Source: Pocillopora verrucosa (lineage: Eukaryota; Cnidaria; Anthozoa; Scleractinia; Pocilloporidae). Taken from it: a stretch of 64,000 bases of DNA. The notes below the pieces were generated by a model, which worked only from the letters and a program-made list of their open reading frames with translations, had not been told where the DNA came from and did no database searches. The position numbers and the translations under genes are program-made. The DNA lies in NCBI RefSeq assembly GCF_036669915.1, contig NC_089316.1, positions 3,782,771 to 3,846,770 of the forward strand, written 5' to 3'. Of this stretch, positions 11,979 to 23,370 are shown piece by piece; position 1 is the first letter of the stretch; each line of letters opens with the position of its first letter.

Positions 11979-13037
11979 ATGGTTTTTCACCAAATCGTTG
12001 CAACATTTCACGCTCTTTTCGACGTCATCGGAATTCCAGGCAATTTTTTGGTAATCGTGACGACCGTCCTGGAAAGGAGATTTCATGTGATGCGGTATAT
12101 TTTGCTTGCAAGTCTTGCAGTTTCAGATATTCTCTGTTTGACTCTAGCAAACTCTTTCCGCATCGGAAGCATAGCGCAACAGAGATGGTTGTATGGAGGT
12201 ACAATGTGTTACCTTAATCCTTCATTTGTGCGTTATTTCTACTTCAACTCTGTTCTGCATCTAATGGCTGTTTCTTATGAGCGATACAACGCTATTGTGA
12301 AATCCCCTTTGACTTACGATGGTACGATGACAAAATGCAAAACGATGTTGGTGGCTCTCATCTGGATAGTCCCAATTCCGTTTTCCATCGGTCCGTTCCT
12401 TGGTTTTGGTAATTACGTTTACAACCCCGAAGTGTTCTTTTGCGAGCAAGGATGGTCAGTTCATAGTGATTCCATGGCAAGAAACATCATTTCGTACGCG
12501 ATTTTCAGCTTTCTTTTACCTTTTCTCGTTATTGTTTTTCTTAACTGGAGAGTCTTTCGAACAGCAAAAGCTCTTCAGATAAACCCAGTGGCCAACAACC
12601 TTGGTTGCTTCGACGATTCTGATTGCAAGCGACAACAACAAAACCAACGAAATAAGATCATATTAAGGAAGAAGAGGGAACAGAAAGCCGCTGCCGATGT
12701 CAATATAATCATCATTGCATTTCTCTTATGCTATCTTCCAGGCTGGATTACAGGAATTTTCCGTCAGTTCGTGAAAGACATCAAAGTTACAGCAGAGGTC
12801 ATTCTAACAACAACGGGCGTTTACTTCTTCAGCTCGGTGTGTAACCCAATTATCTATTCCCTTCGTAAAAGAGAATTTCATAAAGGATTCAACGAAGTGG
12901 TGCGCTGTATGACACTTCAAAAAAATTCAAGTATCTTAGACGAGAACGTAAATCCGTTTTCAAGCTTCAGTGTACGAGCAAGAGCTTTCAGTTCAAGAAA
13001 TATTCCTGTTTCAGACTTCTCTGACGGTCAGGATTGA
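11979..13037 (+). CDS. Rhodopsin-like (class A) orphan GPCR, single exon, paralogue
   Basis: Plasma-membrane receptor of 352 residues starting MVFHQIV. Landmarks: GIPGN (helix 1), LASLAVSD (helix 2), TMCYLN Cys (helix 3), SYERYNAIV in the DRY position, FFCEQGW Cys in loop 2, FLLCYLPGW (helix 6), and NPIIY (helix 7). Loop 3 is longer and richer in Gln, Asn and Lys than in the receptor at 5985-7259, and the tail is short. The core aligns with that receptor almost without gaps, including the rare strings NYVYNPEVFFCEQGW and DGTMTKCK, so the pair is a recent inverted duplication. The ligand is unknown; an amine, peptide or lipid cannot be decided by eye. Confidence 0.93.
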   Translation: MVFHQIVATFHALFDVIGIPGNFLVIVTTVLERRFHVMRYILLASLAVSDILCLTLANSFRIGSIAQQRWLYGGTMCYLNPSFVRYFYFNSVLHLMAVSYERYNAIVKSPLTYDGTMTKCKTMLVALIWIVPIPFSIGPFLGFGNYVYNPEVFFCEQGWSVHSDSMARNIISYAIFSFLLPFLVIVFLNWRVFRTAKALQINPVANNLGCFDDSDCKRQQQNQRNKIILRKKREQKAAADVNIIIIAFLLCYLPGWITGIFRQFVKDIKVTAEVILTTTGVYFFSSVCNPIIYSLRKREFHKGFNEVVRCMTLQKNSSILDENVNPFSSFSVRARAFSSRNIPVSDFSDGQD

Positions 13038-14844
13038 GGATCCTGCGGTACTTGGGAAGCAGAGCGAACTCTCCACGTTTCTGTCTTTAATATAAGAAGT
13101 CAGAAAGATAGTTTATAAACGGACTTTTCTTGCTTAAAACTCAAACTTAATTTACGGAGACCTGAGAGCTCGAAAAAGATGTGAGGATGCAGAAATTATG
13201 GTTTAATTTCGCTTCATTGGTTTAGGTGTCCATCCCAATTGGCGGTAAAACTTTAAGCCCTTTAAATAGTCTATCCTTGGAAATTAAAGTCTTTCAACAG
13301 CCGTTTTATTTTGTTTTTTTCGTTTTTCTTATTCTTGTCTTTTATTGCTTAGTTGAGCGAAGGGAGGAACAAACACGCAGAAAACGATTCCGGAACGTGC
13401 TAGCGACAGCGGGGCGGACGAGGGGAAAAAAAGAAAAAAAGAAAGAAAAGCGCTCCTTTCTCGACAGGATTGCATCCATGAGCGGAAATTTTTCCTCGTC
13501 ACTTTCGTAATTCTAAATTTTTGAAGGATTTCTTTAATGGATGAGTCTATATTTCCCAAGAAAGCTGCCATGGAAACTGGAAAGTGTTAGTCCCGAGTAA
13601 AGGAATTATTAAGCCAGTTTATCAAGAATTCACAGCCCTTTTGGTAAGGATTTACCTGTATATGATTTTATTTGGCTTTTGATTCTTTCAAACAACAGAA
13701 AGTTATAATTAATATCACAATAAATTAAAAATGGTTTTCTTAATAATTTTTTTCATAGTTCCATGCAGTTCTTTTTTAAAACCATTTTCACACCTAAACA
13801 CTCTGTTCATCCCTTACTAATTTCTCTTTACATTGTCAAGACATTGTTAAACGTACAGGTATTGAGGAAAAAGAAATATCCACCAAAATGTAAGAGAGGT
13901 AAAAAAGTTAAAATCTTGAAAAAAAAAATGGGGAAAATGCAAAATTATCACTTCATATAATTCTTTAATGATTTCCTGATTAAGGATAGTCTTATGAAGT
14001 TTCCTTGTAACAACCAGCGGATGTCGGCTTAAACAGAATCGGAAGACAAACCTACGCGAAAGCGGAAGTAGATTCTAGCGGAAGTCAAACCCATGAGGCT
14101 GGTTTTCAAAAACTAGTCGAGCAGGCGTGTTTATCATAACGTCACTTGCTCTGAAGGATTCTAACGAAAAGCACCACCGCACAGCTCATATGCTGGCTTG
14201 TGCTTACGTTTTTCTCGTTGTGAAGACCAGATCGTTGAGTCAGTAAACGGAGCTTCAAAGTCTTTGTCAGCTCATTCACTGACAAAACTCCAGAACAGAT
14301 CAAAGCTGATACACTAATATGAAAATGTTTACAGTTTAAACAGGCCCATTTCAGTCAGTAATCTTAGATATCAAAGACCTTCCTGGAGGGCGAATTTGCG
14401 CCCAGGTATCCAAAACGGCAAACGAATTTAAATTCCTTTCCTATCGAACTGAATACTCTAATGCGCAATTCTCTCTCAAGCAAATTCGCCTTAGACGCCA
14501 AAAAGGCAAACGGACTGAAATTTTCCTCCTCATTTTCTCTCAAGTAACATGAGTTTTGTACTTGCACATAGGCCACTAACTGCAAAAGGCCTTTTGCGAT
14601 GGGCATATGATGCCTTTTAAGGCCTTTGGTGTCCATGGCACTGTAAAGGTTGCTGCAACTCGCCGTGTAACGTTGCAAATAAGCAAAGATACCACAGCGC
14701 TCTGGAATTACAGAATGAACTTATCAGAATATAAAACCAAGACGAATTTATAACAGCTCCTAACCAAGGGAATCTCTGTCAGACCAAATAATGAGGTTAG
14801 TTTTGCATTCGAGAAGAACTGAAAAGTTAAAAAAGGAAACACGT
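13038..14844. other. Intergenic stretch between the GPCR and the coiled-coil gene
   Basis: AT-rich and without a supportable gene. Small open frames, including one on the minus strand at 14364-14678, lack motifs and have no matching splice partners. A purine run (gaaaaaaagaaa type) lies near 13425-13450. The 3' ends of the convergent receptor gene and coiled-coil gene should lie here. Confidence 0.5.
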
Positions 14845-17800
14845 CTAGTAATCCACCAAGCTACCACTTTTTGATGGACTCATCGAGCGGGAGAATTCTC
14901 TCATGGTTGTGGCCAGCTTCTCAAACTCTTCCCATTTGATGGATTCCAAGCTTCGTTGCATTCGAACTTTGGATTCCATATGCGAGCAGCGCGACTCGGA
15001 GTCTTCAAGTCGCAGTTTGAGGCGCTCCACTTCTTCGTCACGTTCGTCAAGCTAGCATGTGAGAAAAAAAACATTATTGACATGAGTAAATGAAAACAGT
15101 AGACTACGAGACACAAGAATGAATGCTTTATTGCAAAAGAAGAGATTACGGGTATGTTTGGGCAGATCCGCGGTTGAACTGTTGAAAGGTGACATGCCCA
15201 CAAGTGAGTGGTGGCAAATCCGCGAGCGAAAGGTGACATAGCCGCGAGAGGAAGATATAATACGCGCGAGTGAAAGGTGACGAACCCACGAGTGAAAGTT
15301 GATAAACTCAAGAGTGAAAAGTGACATACCCACGAGTAAAAGGGGACACACCTGCGGGTGAAAAGTGGTATACCCGCAAAAGAAAGGTGACATACCCGCC
15401 AGTGAAAGGTGGCGTACCCGCGGGTGAACGGTGACATACTCGCGAGTGAAACGTGGTCTACAAGCGAGTGAAGGGTGACATACCCGCGAGTGAAAGGTGA
15501 CATACTCGTGGGTAAAGATATGGAAAAAGTGGCTGAGTTTAGGTCCCCAAGAAAAATTTCAGCAGCTTTCGCACTAGTATGGCAACCAGGCGGGTAAGAA
15601 TCGATGCTTCAACGCGGATACATGATTCATGCATTAACTTGTTTTGTCGTTATATAGTACCTTTGCGTTTAAGTTCGCTACTTCGTCAGCGAGGAGTAGT
15701 TTATCTCTCTTTAGAGCCACGTTCTCTGAGTTAGTTGAGTCTTGGTGTCCCTCCACTTCGTTTAATTCGTTACGGAGTTGAGTTCGCTTCAAGTTCGCTG
15801 CAAGGAAGAATATCATGAGAGTTAAACCTGTATGCTTTATTAAATAAATTCCTTTTGTCATCTGTTCATTTCTTCTTTTCATTTACATTTTTCATTTAAA
15901 TCGACTTTAACAAAAACCGCGGGTTTAAAATTCATGATTTTTTAAAGCAGTGTTAGAGAGTTTGAATTAAAATATTTACCTTCTAGGGAAGCTTGCTCTT
16001 CTCTTGACAACTTTATAAAACAAAAAGATAGATGAAGAAACGAAAACTCAAATCAATATAAGTCAAAATCGATACAACGAAATTGGTTTACGCCACGAAA
16101 ACATTTTAAGAGTATTAGCGTAAACTGGACACAGAGTCACCTAAAACCTTTGATAGAGCAACTTCGTTGCGCGTCGCAAGTAATCCATTGGTTATGATCT
16201 TTCTTTATTGGCTTTCTGTGATTGCTTTAAAAAACTTCCGCAACCCTCTCAAACAATCACGAGAAAGTTTTCACTCGCATTTCCCGCGCTTCATGAAGTC
16301 TGCATGACACGACTTCTCATTGGCTCGTTGCAGTGTTTTCCCTCTTTTGATTGGTCATGTTGATTCCTTCCGTTTTGATTCCGCGAAAAGCAATCTAAAC
16401 GCGCCATAATTCAAAATACCTTGGCAAGGGTCTCCCTGTGATTTTGCTGTTCAATTTTTAACAGCTCCTTGATTCGTTCAAGCTCATGCTGTAGGTGTTT
16501 CTCGCTTTCTTTCAGAGTCACAAGCTCTTGGATGTTTGCGTGTCGACGAAAATCTTTCTCGTCCTTATGAGCACGATCCTAAAGAGGAAAAAAAAACATT
16601 AAGATTACTATAATTGTTTTCCTTTTTAAACCAAAATTCTGCTGATCACGATCGTTAATGAATTTATCTGTATTGCTCATAACCGGTGAAAAGCGCGGAA
16701 AAGCTACACAATCGCGCGTGATCGGGTGAAAACAACAAAAGGCAAGTAATAACCATTAGTATAAATATACTTATTCGTTTACTTATTCTACAATCTGATT
16801 GGCTACGCCTCTCGCTATCTGTTCCATGATAGATAGTGAGTAAGCGGATAGAATGTGGTGTGACTATTTGTATTGGCGAGAAAGTTCTTTTGATACTCCT
16901 AACCTCATAATAATGTACACGAAAAAATCACACGCTTCTCAGTAGCTGAAAACGAGAGCATTCTCATGCAACACGATTGCAAAGTTGTAACATGAGTTCA
17001 AATTACAAATAGTGCGCGTATGCTTTCAAAACTTCGACTGTCTTGATTCTCTTTGATGTTTTTTCATGAACGTTAACTAACAAGTAATGACATGATTTCT
17101 CTTGTAATTTGGTGTAATAAGCACTTGTAAATTTTTCAGAGTACAAATTGCACCTGCCCTAAGGGCTCGTGCAGTTTTGTTGTTTTTGAAAAATTTACTC
17201 GTGCTTATGAACTCCAAACTACACTCGTAATCAAGTTATCCCCTATACAGACAACGCTTTTAACACAATCACTCAAAAAAAAATTTGAAAATCTGGGACT
17301 TACCATGTCTATTTGTTTTCTAAGTTCTACGACCTGAGCAGATATAGCAGCATTTTCTTTGATTAATGCCGTGCAATCATCCTGGATCTTAAAAAAAACC
17401 GTATTGTCAAAGAACTATTCCATAGCGATACAATTATGGATAAACAAAATAACTATTATCATGGTATGGAAACTGGGTAATAATGAATAACACCTTAAAA
17501 TTTTACTTTACTTGGGTGAACAAATACTACAGAGGCCACTGAACAAGCTAAAGGTGAGCGAAGATGGTTGCAACAGGCAAAACTTTTCAGGCTCGCAAAT
17601 CGAGCCCGGCTCTTGCAAAAGGTAATTTTTAAAAAATCTTTACCTTGTTTCTCAAGCTTCTGTCCTGTTCAGCATTTATTTCTTTTTCTTTTAATTGTAG
17701 TCTTAATTGGCGTATCTCTTCCTGCAAAATAACAGAGTAAACTCAATTTGCACAATCCTTGACAGTGCAATTCATGTAGTAACAGTAGTCTGTCCTCACC

Positions 17801-20800
17801 CTGAGTGCCCTTCCTAACTCCTCCTTTGTTTTTGCTTGAGAGTCAAAAAACTTGTCGTCCATCTCTTGCAGCTGCGTCTTAAGCTTTAAACATTCTGCTC
17901 TCTTCTCTTCTAGTTCAATTCTTACATTGTTCAAATCTTCAGTCTTGTGGTCAAGCTAAAATCAAATTATAAAACTTCAGCTGAAAAGAAAACCCAAAGA
18001 TTTGGCCTTCTATGCCATTTCCTTTTTTATTATTTTACATTAACAGCATAGAGTGGATCCAGAAAAAGTCATAACAAGGAATTAAAGTAAATGATATCTT
18101 TTAAGGAAAATCCAAGAAAAAGGAAGGACTATGGAATAATATGCATTCTACAGATCTTCTTAAGAAGCCTGCCTTGTCACCCAACTGGTGGTCCATGAGT
18201 GCAAGAGGTGAGTGCCATGCATGACAAGGGATGATTCCCATGTTTTAGGTAGTTTGATTGCTGATCAGCTGTTTTGATTATTTGGCTTTTGGTTTGCATG
18301 TAAATGGCTGCTTTTTGCTTTGATGTCTCATTGCTACCTTACAATTTTCTCCTTTCCAGTGACTGGTCATTATGATGGTAACTCAACAAAACTAGTTCAA
18401 AATGTACTAAGAGAATTTTGAATAGGACTCTTAACCCTTTGACCCCAAAAAAGTGATCATCTAATTTCTCCTTACAATATCACTCTGAATCACACATTAA
18501 GGTCAAGAGAATATAGGAAATGATCACTAACTAAAGAAGCTCTTGATTGTTACACAAATTCTCCCTGTCAGCACCTTAGGAAATGTAGAAAAAACAGCAT
18601 GGAGAATATGCAAACTGATGTTAGGGTGTAAAGGATTAACAAACACAGAACCATTGAGATGGTAAACCTTCTACTCACCTCTATTCTGTAGTTTTGCACT
18701 TTTCTCTCTGCTTCCTGTAAAGCAGTCAGCCCTTTATCAGCTTCACTCTTGTACTGATGTACCTGCACATCTCGTCTTGCACTTTCACGTTCACGTAGGT
18801 CAGACATCTTTTTCAGCGAGACTATCTCATTCACTAACTGACGCTTCTCTGCTGCGTGAGACTCTGGGGATAAGTTGACACAAGTTGGAGATAAAATAAG
18901 CATTTAGTTAAACATTGCCTTCAGCTGACTGCTAGTAAAAAAAGCCAGCCTGAGTTTGTGGTTTGATTAGTAGGAAGGGGGTATGTATTTCCAAAATATA
19001 GACAGAGTTAAAAAATTCATATGCCCAGCAATGTCCAAAAAGATAAAAGAGCATTGTGCTGCTGCTTTGGGTGTGTATATGGGTTTGTGTGCGTGTGGGC
19101 ATGGGGGGAGGAAGTTATTTTTTTATCATCTACTGTGAGCAATAGTCTTCTCATTGGAATTGAATTAACCTTTTAACTCCCAATAGTAATTAACATGCAA
19201 CTTCTCCCTAAAATACCTGTACATTTTTCAGCAAATATGTTATGAGAATGTTCAAACTTATCAGGTCGAATTTGTTGTATTGATCTTACACCAAATTCTT
19301 ATAACTAATTTACAAGGAAATGTGTAAGAGCTGGAGGGGAGAATGAACAACCAGATATTGGGAGTTAAAGTGTTCAGAAGATGGAGCAGAAGAGAAATGG
19401 GAGGAGTAACAATCTTGTATTTCATACTACCAGTAGATCTCACCTTCAGCATCCCTGAGGCGTTTGATGGCAGATTCTTTCTCTGCCTCCAACATGTGCA
19501 TTTGAGATTCTTTCCTGGCAACATCTGAGGATCGTTCATCCACTTGAGTCTGAAGATCTCGTAGCTTTCGCATCATACGATCTGCTTCCTCAGTGACGCG
19601 AGGTGGAATGGCTGTAATACAAATACATAATATACCAAGGTTGAAACCCTTTTGACTCTGGACCCGTCCAGCCTGTAAGTTCTCCTTACAGTAACAAATG
19701 AAGATGTCATTCAAACAAAGTGAGGAGAATAGAGATTATCAAGATCAGTATGGCTCCTGCAATTTTGTTGTCTTTGAAAAATTTACTTGTGCTGATTTAC
19801 ACCAACTTGCACCTGAAATCATGTCATTACCTATACAAAGGGTTAAAGAACCATCTAAATTGACATAATTTGGGTTCATGAGAAGAAAAATTATCCTTGA
19901 CCTGTAAGTCAATTGTGTACTTTTGTCTGACTCTCCTGATCATAGGTCAAAACAAAACATGTGATGAAAGAAAATATCTCATACAAATGTTCTTCATTCC
20001 TAGTAATTACCTGATGCTTTCCTTGCTTGTTCTCGTCTTAAGAAGTATTTACAAGTTAAGGAAAGGAAACAGATGCAATCGAACAATTGAAGGAATGAAT
20101 GATATGAAGCCTTATTTGTAAGTGGCTTTTAAAACTGCTTTGTTCTCCTTTCAAATTAACATGTAGAGCCTATGCACAATAGAGAGTAAAAGAGACATTG
20201 CAATTCAATTCACTTGAATAAAATGGATTTTTGTTCTGCTTTTCCTTTCAGTTATGCAATAATTTCCTTACAAAACTGAGAAAAACTGGTGACTGATCAC
20301 CAGAAAATAATTAGTTATGCATAGGTATAGACTTTCATTTAATTTTAAATATTCTCTCTGGAAAAGTCTCTTACAGAATAAAAAGCCAATTTTTTTCTAT
20401 ATTGTCTGGCATAGAAAATCTAGACTTAAAAAAAAATCCTCTAAAGAAACCTTTCTGCTGCATTCAAGCAGTGAAAATTACCACACTGAAGGTTTAAATC
20501 ACTGTCGTATAGAGGATACAGATAGTTAGCTTCCAATTCAAGGAAGTAAATCTGTTGTTGAAGATTCCTAATGTACTCATTTTCAATGTTTCCAATTTCT
20601 GTTGTGGAAGAGGAAGATCTTGCATGTTTTCTATAAGAGAACAAAAACATAATTCATATTCAGAGGTTAAATATTGTGCTTCTCTCATATGAGACTTAGA
20701 TCTAGGTGCTATAACAGAGCAGAAAATTCCAAGAGTAAGTTAACCCTTTCACTCCCAAAGATCTCATGAGTAATTTCTCTCTGGTGTTTCTTATCATGTT

Positions 20801-21961
20801 ATTTCCAAGAATTTGGTGTTGGATCAATCAATAATTCCTAGTTGATAATTTTTTTGATTCTTATCAATTGTCTTCTTGATATTACTTTGATATTGTAAGG
20901 AGAAATTCTGTCTTGGTCAGTCATGTGAGTTAAAGGCTTTCTCTAAGGGACACAATACATGAAAGAGGCCAATGAATCCTAGCAAAAAGTTATTTTCTCA
21001 AAGCATAGAAGATTAATCAAATATGACAGAAATATGGTCCATAAGTTAATAAAAGAAAAAAGAAAAGTCATTATGAAATTTTTCACTTTCTACTTTATAT
21101 ATTTTTATAAACACTAGATGTTTGCTAGTTAAAATTACTGATTACTGATTACACCAATCGAATCGAAGGTGTTAATTTACTTTGCATGGTAGATCCAGTA
21201 TTTAACTAATTAATCCAAACACAATAATATAGAGTAACTTTAAAGATAGTTGTCTGCAGCTTTTACGCATAAACATGACTTTTAATTCATACAAAACAGA
21301 TCCTTTAGTAAAATGTGCTTTAAATTTCTCTAATCGAATGGTGGTTTGTTGAAAAAATTTAAAGTTAATCTCGTGCCAAGTTTGGCAGCCTGAATTTCCC
21401 ATATATCTGACATGAATATCAGTAATGAGGTTATTTAAATACTTTTTAAATTTTTTTTGGCAGCAAGTCAAGTCAACATAATGATATTTCTAAAAACAAA
21501 AAGTCGTTTTGGCGTGAATCCTAGACACACACATGAAAATAGCTCAAGATCTAAGAAGATGTGCAAACATCTACTGATAGTTGTAGCAACTGAAGAATGC
21601 ACAGAATATTGGTAAAGGTGCATGCGCTATCCCCTTACGGTATTCCTCCACAGTGGGCCTACGTAATTAAAATTAAAACCCAATTTGATCACAGCAATAA
21701 ATTACAACAGTGGCAATTAAAAAAACTACCCACCTCGATTTGGAATCAAACGAAGCAGCTAAATGTAGGTTTTTCCCACTCGATTTACCAAAGCTTCCAG
21801 AACGACGTAGATTGTCTGGCGTGCTGTTCCTAAGTGGAGACGCTATTCAAAAGAAAACACCCAACACTCTGATGAGAAAAGCCTTCTATTTTACTTGCAT
21901 GTAAAATATCTATGAAAAACTTACCAGATCGCGCCCCTTTAGATCTCGACAACGTCGCCAT
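14845..21961 (-). CDS. Coiled-coil protein of 467 residues, 13 coding exons
   Basis: Product not recognised by name. Exons in transcript order: 21925-21961, 21734-21758, 20520-20630, 20011-20036, 19444-19611, 18679-18863, 17800-17955, 17644-17721, 17304-17387, 16420-16578, 15980-16010, 15661-15797, 14845-15051. All junctions are GT-AG and keep one frame. The protein has a basic Ser-rich head of about 35 residues, then the motif ENEYIRNLQQQIYFLELEA, then nearly unbroken heptad-type, Glu/Lys/Leu/Gln-rich coiled coil to the end, and a Ser-rich tail (SRSMSPSKSGS). There is no signal peptide, membrane segment or catalytic motif. The make-up suits a ciliary, centrosomal or cytoskeletal rod protein; that is inference only. 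Four exons are only 25-37 bases long. Introns carry several mobile elements and a 22-bp minisatellite. Confidence 0.88.
15189..15518. repeat. 22-bp minisatellite, 15 units, in the last intron of the coiled-coil gene
   Basis: The unit starts gtgacatacccgcgagtg and repeats every 22 bases from 15189 to 15518, exactly 15 units with no length change that I can find. Units differ by substitutions (for example gtggcaaatccgcgagcg and gatataatacgcgcgagt). It creates a long but meaningless open frame on the minus strand. Constant length with substitutions suggests an old array. Confidence 0.93.
16170..16400. repeat. Dispersed repeat family D (ATTGG/CCAAT-bearing)
   Basis: Recurring blocks are cccgcgcttnat, cttctcattggctc, cttttgattgg and tccgttttgatt. 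Related copies lie at about 24985-25245 (same direction), 40285-40600 (opposite direction), and weaker pieces at 8110-8215, 43060-43200 and 60370-60480. Several ATTGG boxes in each copy are potential NF-Y sites. Type of element unknown. Confidence 0.6.
17070..17262. mobile_element. Fold-back element in a coiled-coil gene intron
   Basis: The left arm (catgatttctcttgtaattt through aagcacttgtaaatttttc) and right arm (gaaaaatttactcgtgctta through aactacactcgtaatcaagt) are imperfect inverted copies of about 80 bases flanking a gccctaagggc core. A one-armed relative lies at about 19755-19835 (gaaaaatttacttgtgctga, then aaatcatgtcatta). Confidence 0.65.
18431..18640. mobile_element. MITE-like element, family A, copy 1
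   Basis: 210 bases bounded by ttaaccctttgacccc and gggtgtaaaggattaa. Diagnostic interior: catctaatttctccttacaa, aatgatcac, gaagctcttgattgtt and acaaattctccctgtcagca. Other copies are at about 28400-28550, 30520-30690, 41311-41510, 44182-44390, 46724-47077 and 51231-51450. All lie in or beside genes. Confidence 0.8.
19165..19370. mobile_element. MITE-like element, diverged relative of family B
   Basis: Bounded by ttaaccttttaactccc and gggagttaaag. The interior is diverged from the other copies but keeps the same length class and the aacttctccctaaaat piece. It lies in an intron of the coiled-coil gene. Confidence 0.5.
20740..20936. mobile_element. MITE-like element, family B, copy 2
   Basis: Bounded by ttaaccctttcactccc and gtgagttaaagg. 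It shares ttggtgttggatcaatca and gatattgtaaggagaaattc with the copies at 3413-3604 and 60137-60345. It lies in an intron of the coiled-coil gene. Confidence 0.7.
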
Positions 21962-23370
21962 GGAAGTAATAGAGCCGCATTCGATACAACAACATGAAAG
22001 ATGGCGTCGCGTAACCACAGAAATTCACCGCTGAGCAATACCGTAGGCGCAGTAACAAGACACTAGCTAAGGATCATGGGAAAAGGCAGGTGAAACAGAG
22101 AAAGTCACAGGCTAAACAATTGAGGAAATTTTTAATTTTGCAAAGCGAGAGGCACGAGGGTCGTTAGATTGAGGAGCGAGGAGACACGCGTGGAAAAGAA
22201 AGGTATATTTCTCCTACGCGTGCTCCACGCGCGAATATGGACGCTTGTTTCTACAACACTTCTAGAAAAAGATCAATTTATATTAAAAAAATTGAAACAG
22301 TTGCAGGGGGTGAGGGGAAGGGAAGGGGAAATGGTCGATGCGCTTGCTTTTAAGACAAGGCTTATCAATCAAAGACTGTTTAATTTTTCAGAGCCATTGA
22401 TTATCATTAGGTTTTCTTATTTTGATTGATCACTATCAGCGTGGAATGGAGAATCCTGTTAAGGTCTATTAACCTTAAATTGTGCTGCTTGTGCCATTTT
22501 TTCGAAGACTTTTTTTTTTTAATTACACTGTTCGACCCTATTTGAATAGAGATAAGGAATAACAACAATTTCCTACAACAACAGGAATTCCTATTGATGA
22601 AATAAAATCCAAAATGGGTTTTCGGCTTCCTAAAACAGCTGAAAAGTCAAGAAAAGCTAGAAAGCCGAATTGCACGTTCTACTGCCATAATTTTGTTTTA
22701 ATCATTCCGTTTATTTATTTTCTTTATTTTTTAATGTTAGAGGAAATAACACCAGGCAGTTGTTAAAAATAATCATAGTTATGAATTCTCCCCACAACGA
22801 CAGAACACCGTGGTGCGATTGGGTAGAAAGTAAGTAAAGATTGATCAGCCATGGTAAGCGTCTAAAATCTATATTTTTAATGTTTGAATTATTGTTGTAA
22901 TTTCATTTTTAATCGAATGCCATTGAAGGCTACACAGAACTACGATTTATTTTTTATATTTGTCAAGCTATAGATCGATTTGTTTGCTTTGATAGTCGTG
23001 TACAACGGAAAGTTATAAATATTTAAATCGAGCGTTTCCGTGAACGAAAAAACAAGGCAATCTGTCTAGCGAAAATTTAAATCATATTCTATGTTTTAGA
23101 ACAAAAATTTGTCACATTTTCTGCGAAAGAAATGCACTGGGAGGTTATGTTACAATAGAAAGAAGGACACTTCGTAAGAAAAAAAGCTTAGCTCTCATAA
23201 AAAGTGCCCCTTTGTTTTGAACAAAAAAAGTTTACCGTTTAAAATTTTATAACCTGCAACTCGGGGTACGCTCGTGTGGTTAGCGCATGCGTGTGCCAAA
23301 GTTGTCATACTTGTCAACATCAAAACGGAATTGTCTGCAAGGAAAAGAATTACATTTCGCTGGGGGAAAG
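21962..23370. other. Divergent intergenic region between the coiled-coil gene and LDAH copy 1
   Basis: 1.4 kb, AT-rich, no supportable gene. It must contain the promoters of both genes. Near 23265-23300, gcgcatgcgtgtgcc is a short near-palindrome with an NRF1-like GCGCATGCG core. An upstream in-frame ATG at 23287 lies in it but is disfavoured as the LDAH start. Confidence 0.5.

Noticed and set aside
14901-15503. 200-codon open frame on the minus strand
   Set aside because: It is produced by the 22-bp minisatellite (repeated FTRGYVTF-like peptide) and overlaps the last coding exon of the coiled-coil gene in another frame.
23287-23370. Upstream in-frame ATG extending LDAH copy 1 by 28 residues
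   Set aside because: The added residues do not match the family N-terminus, and start at 23371 gives the expected length.
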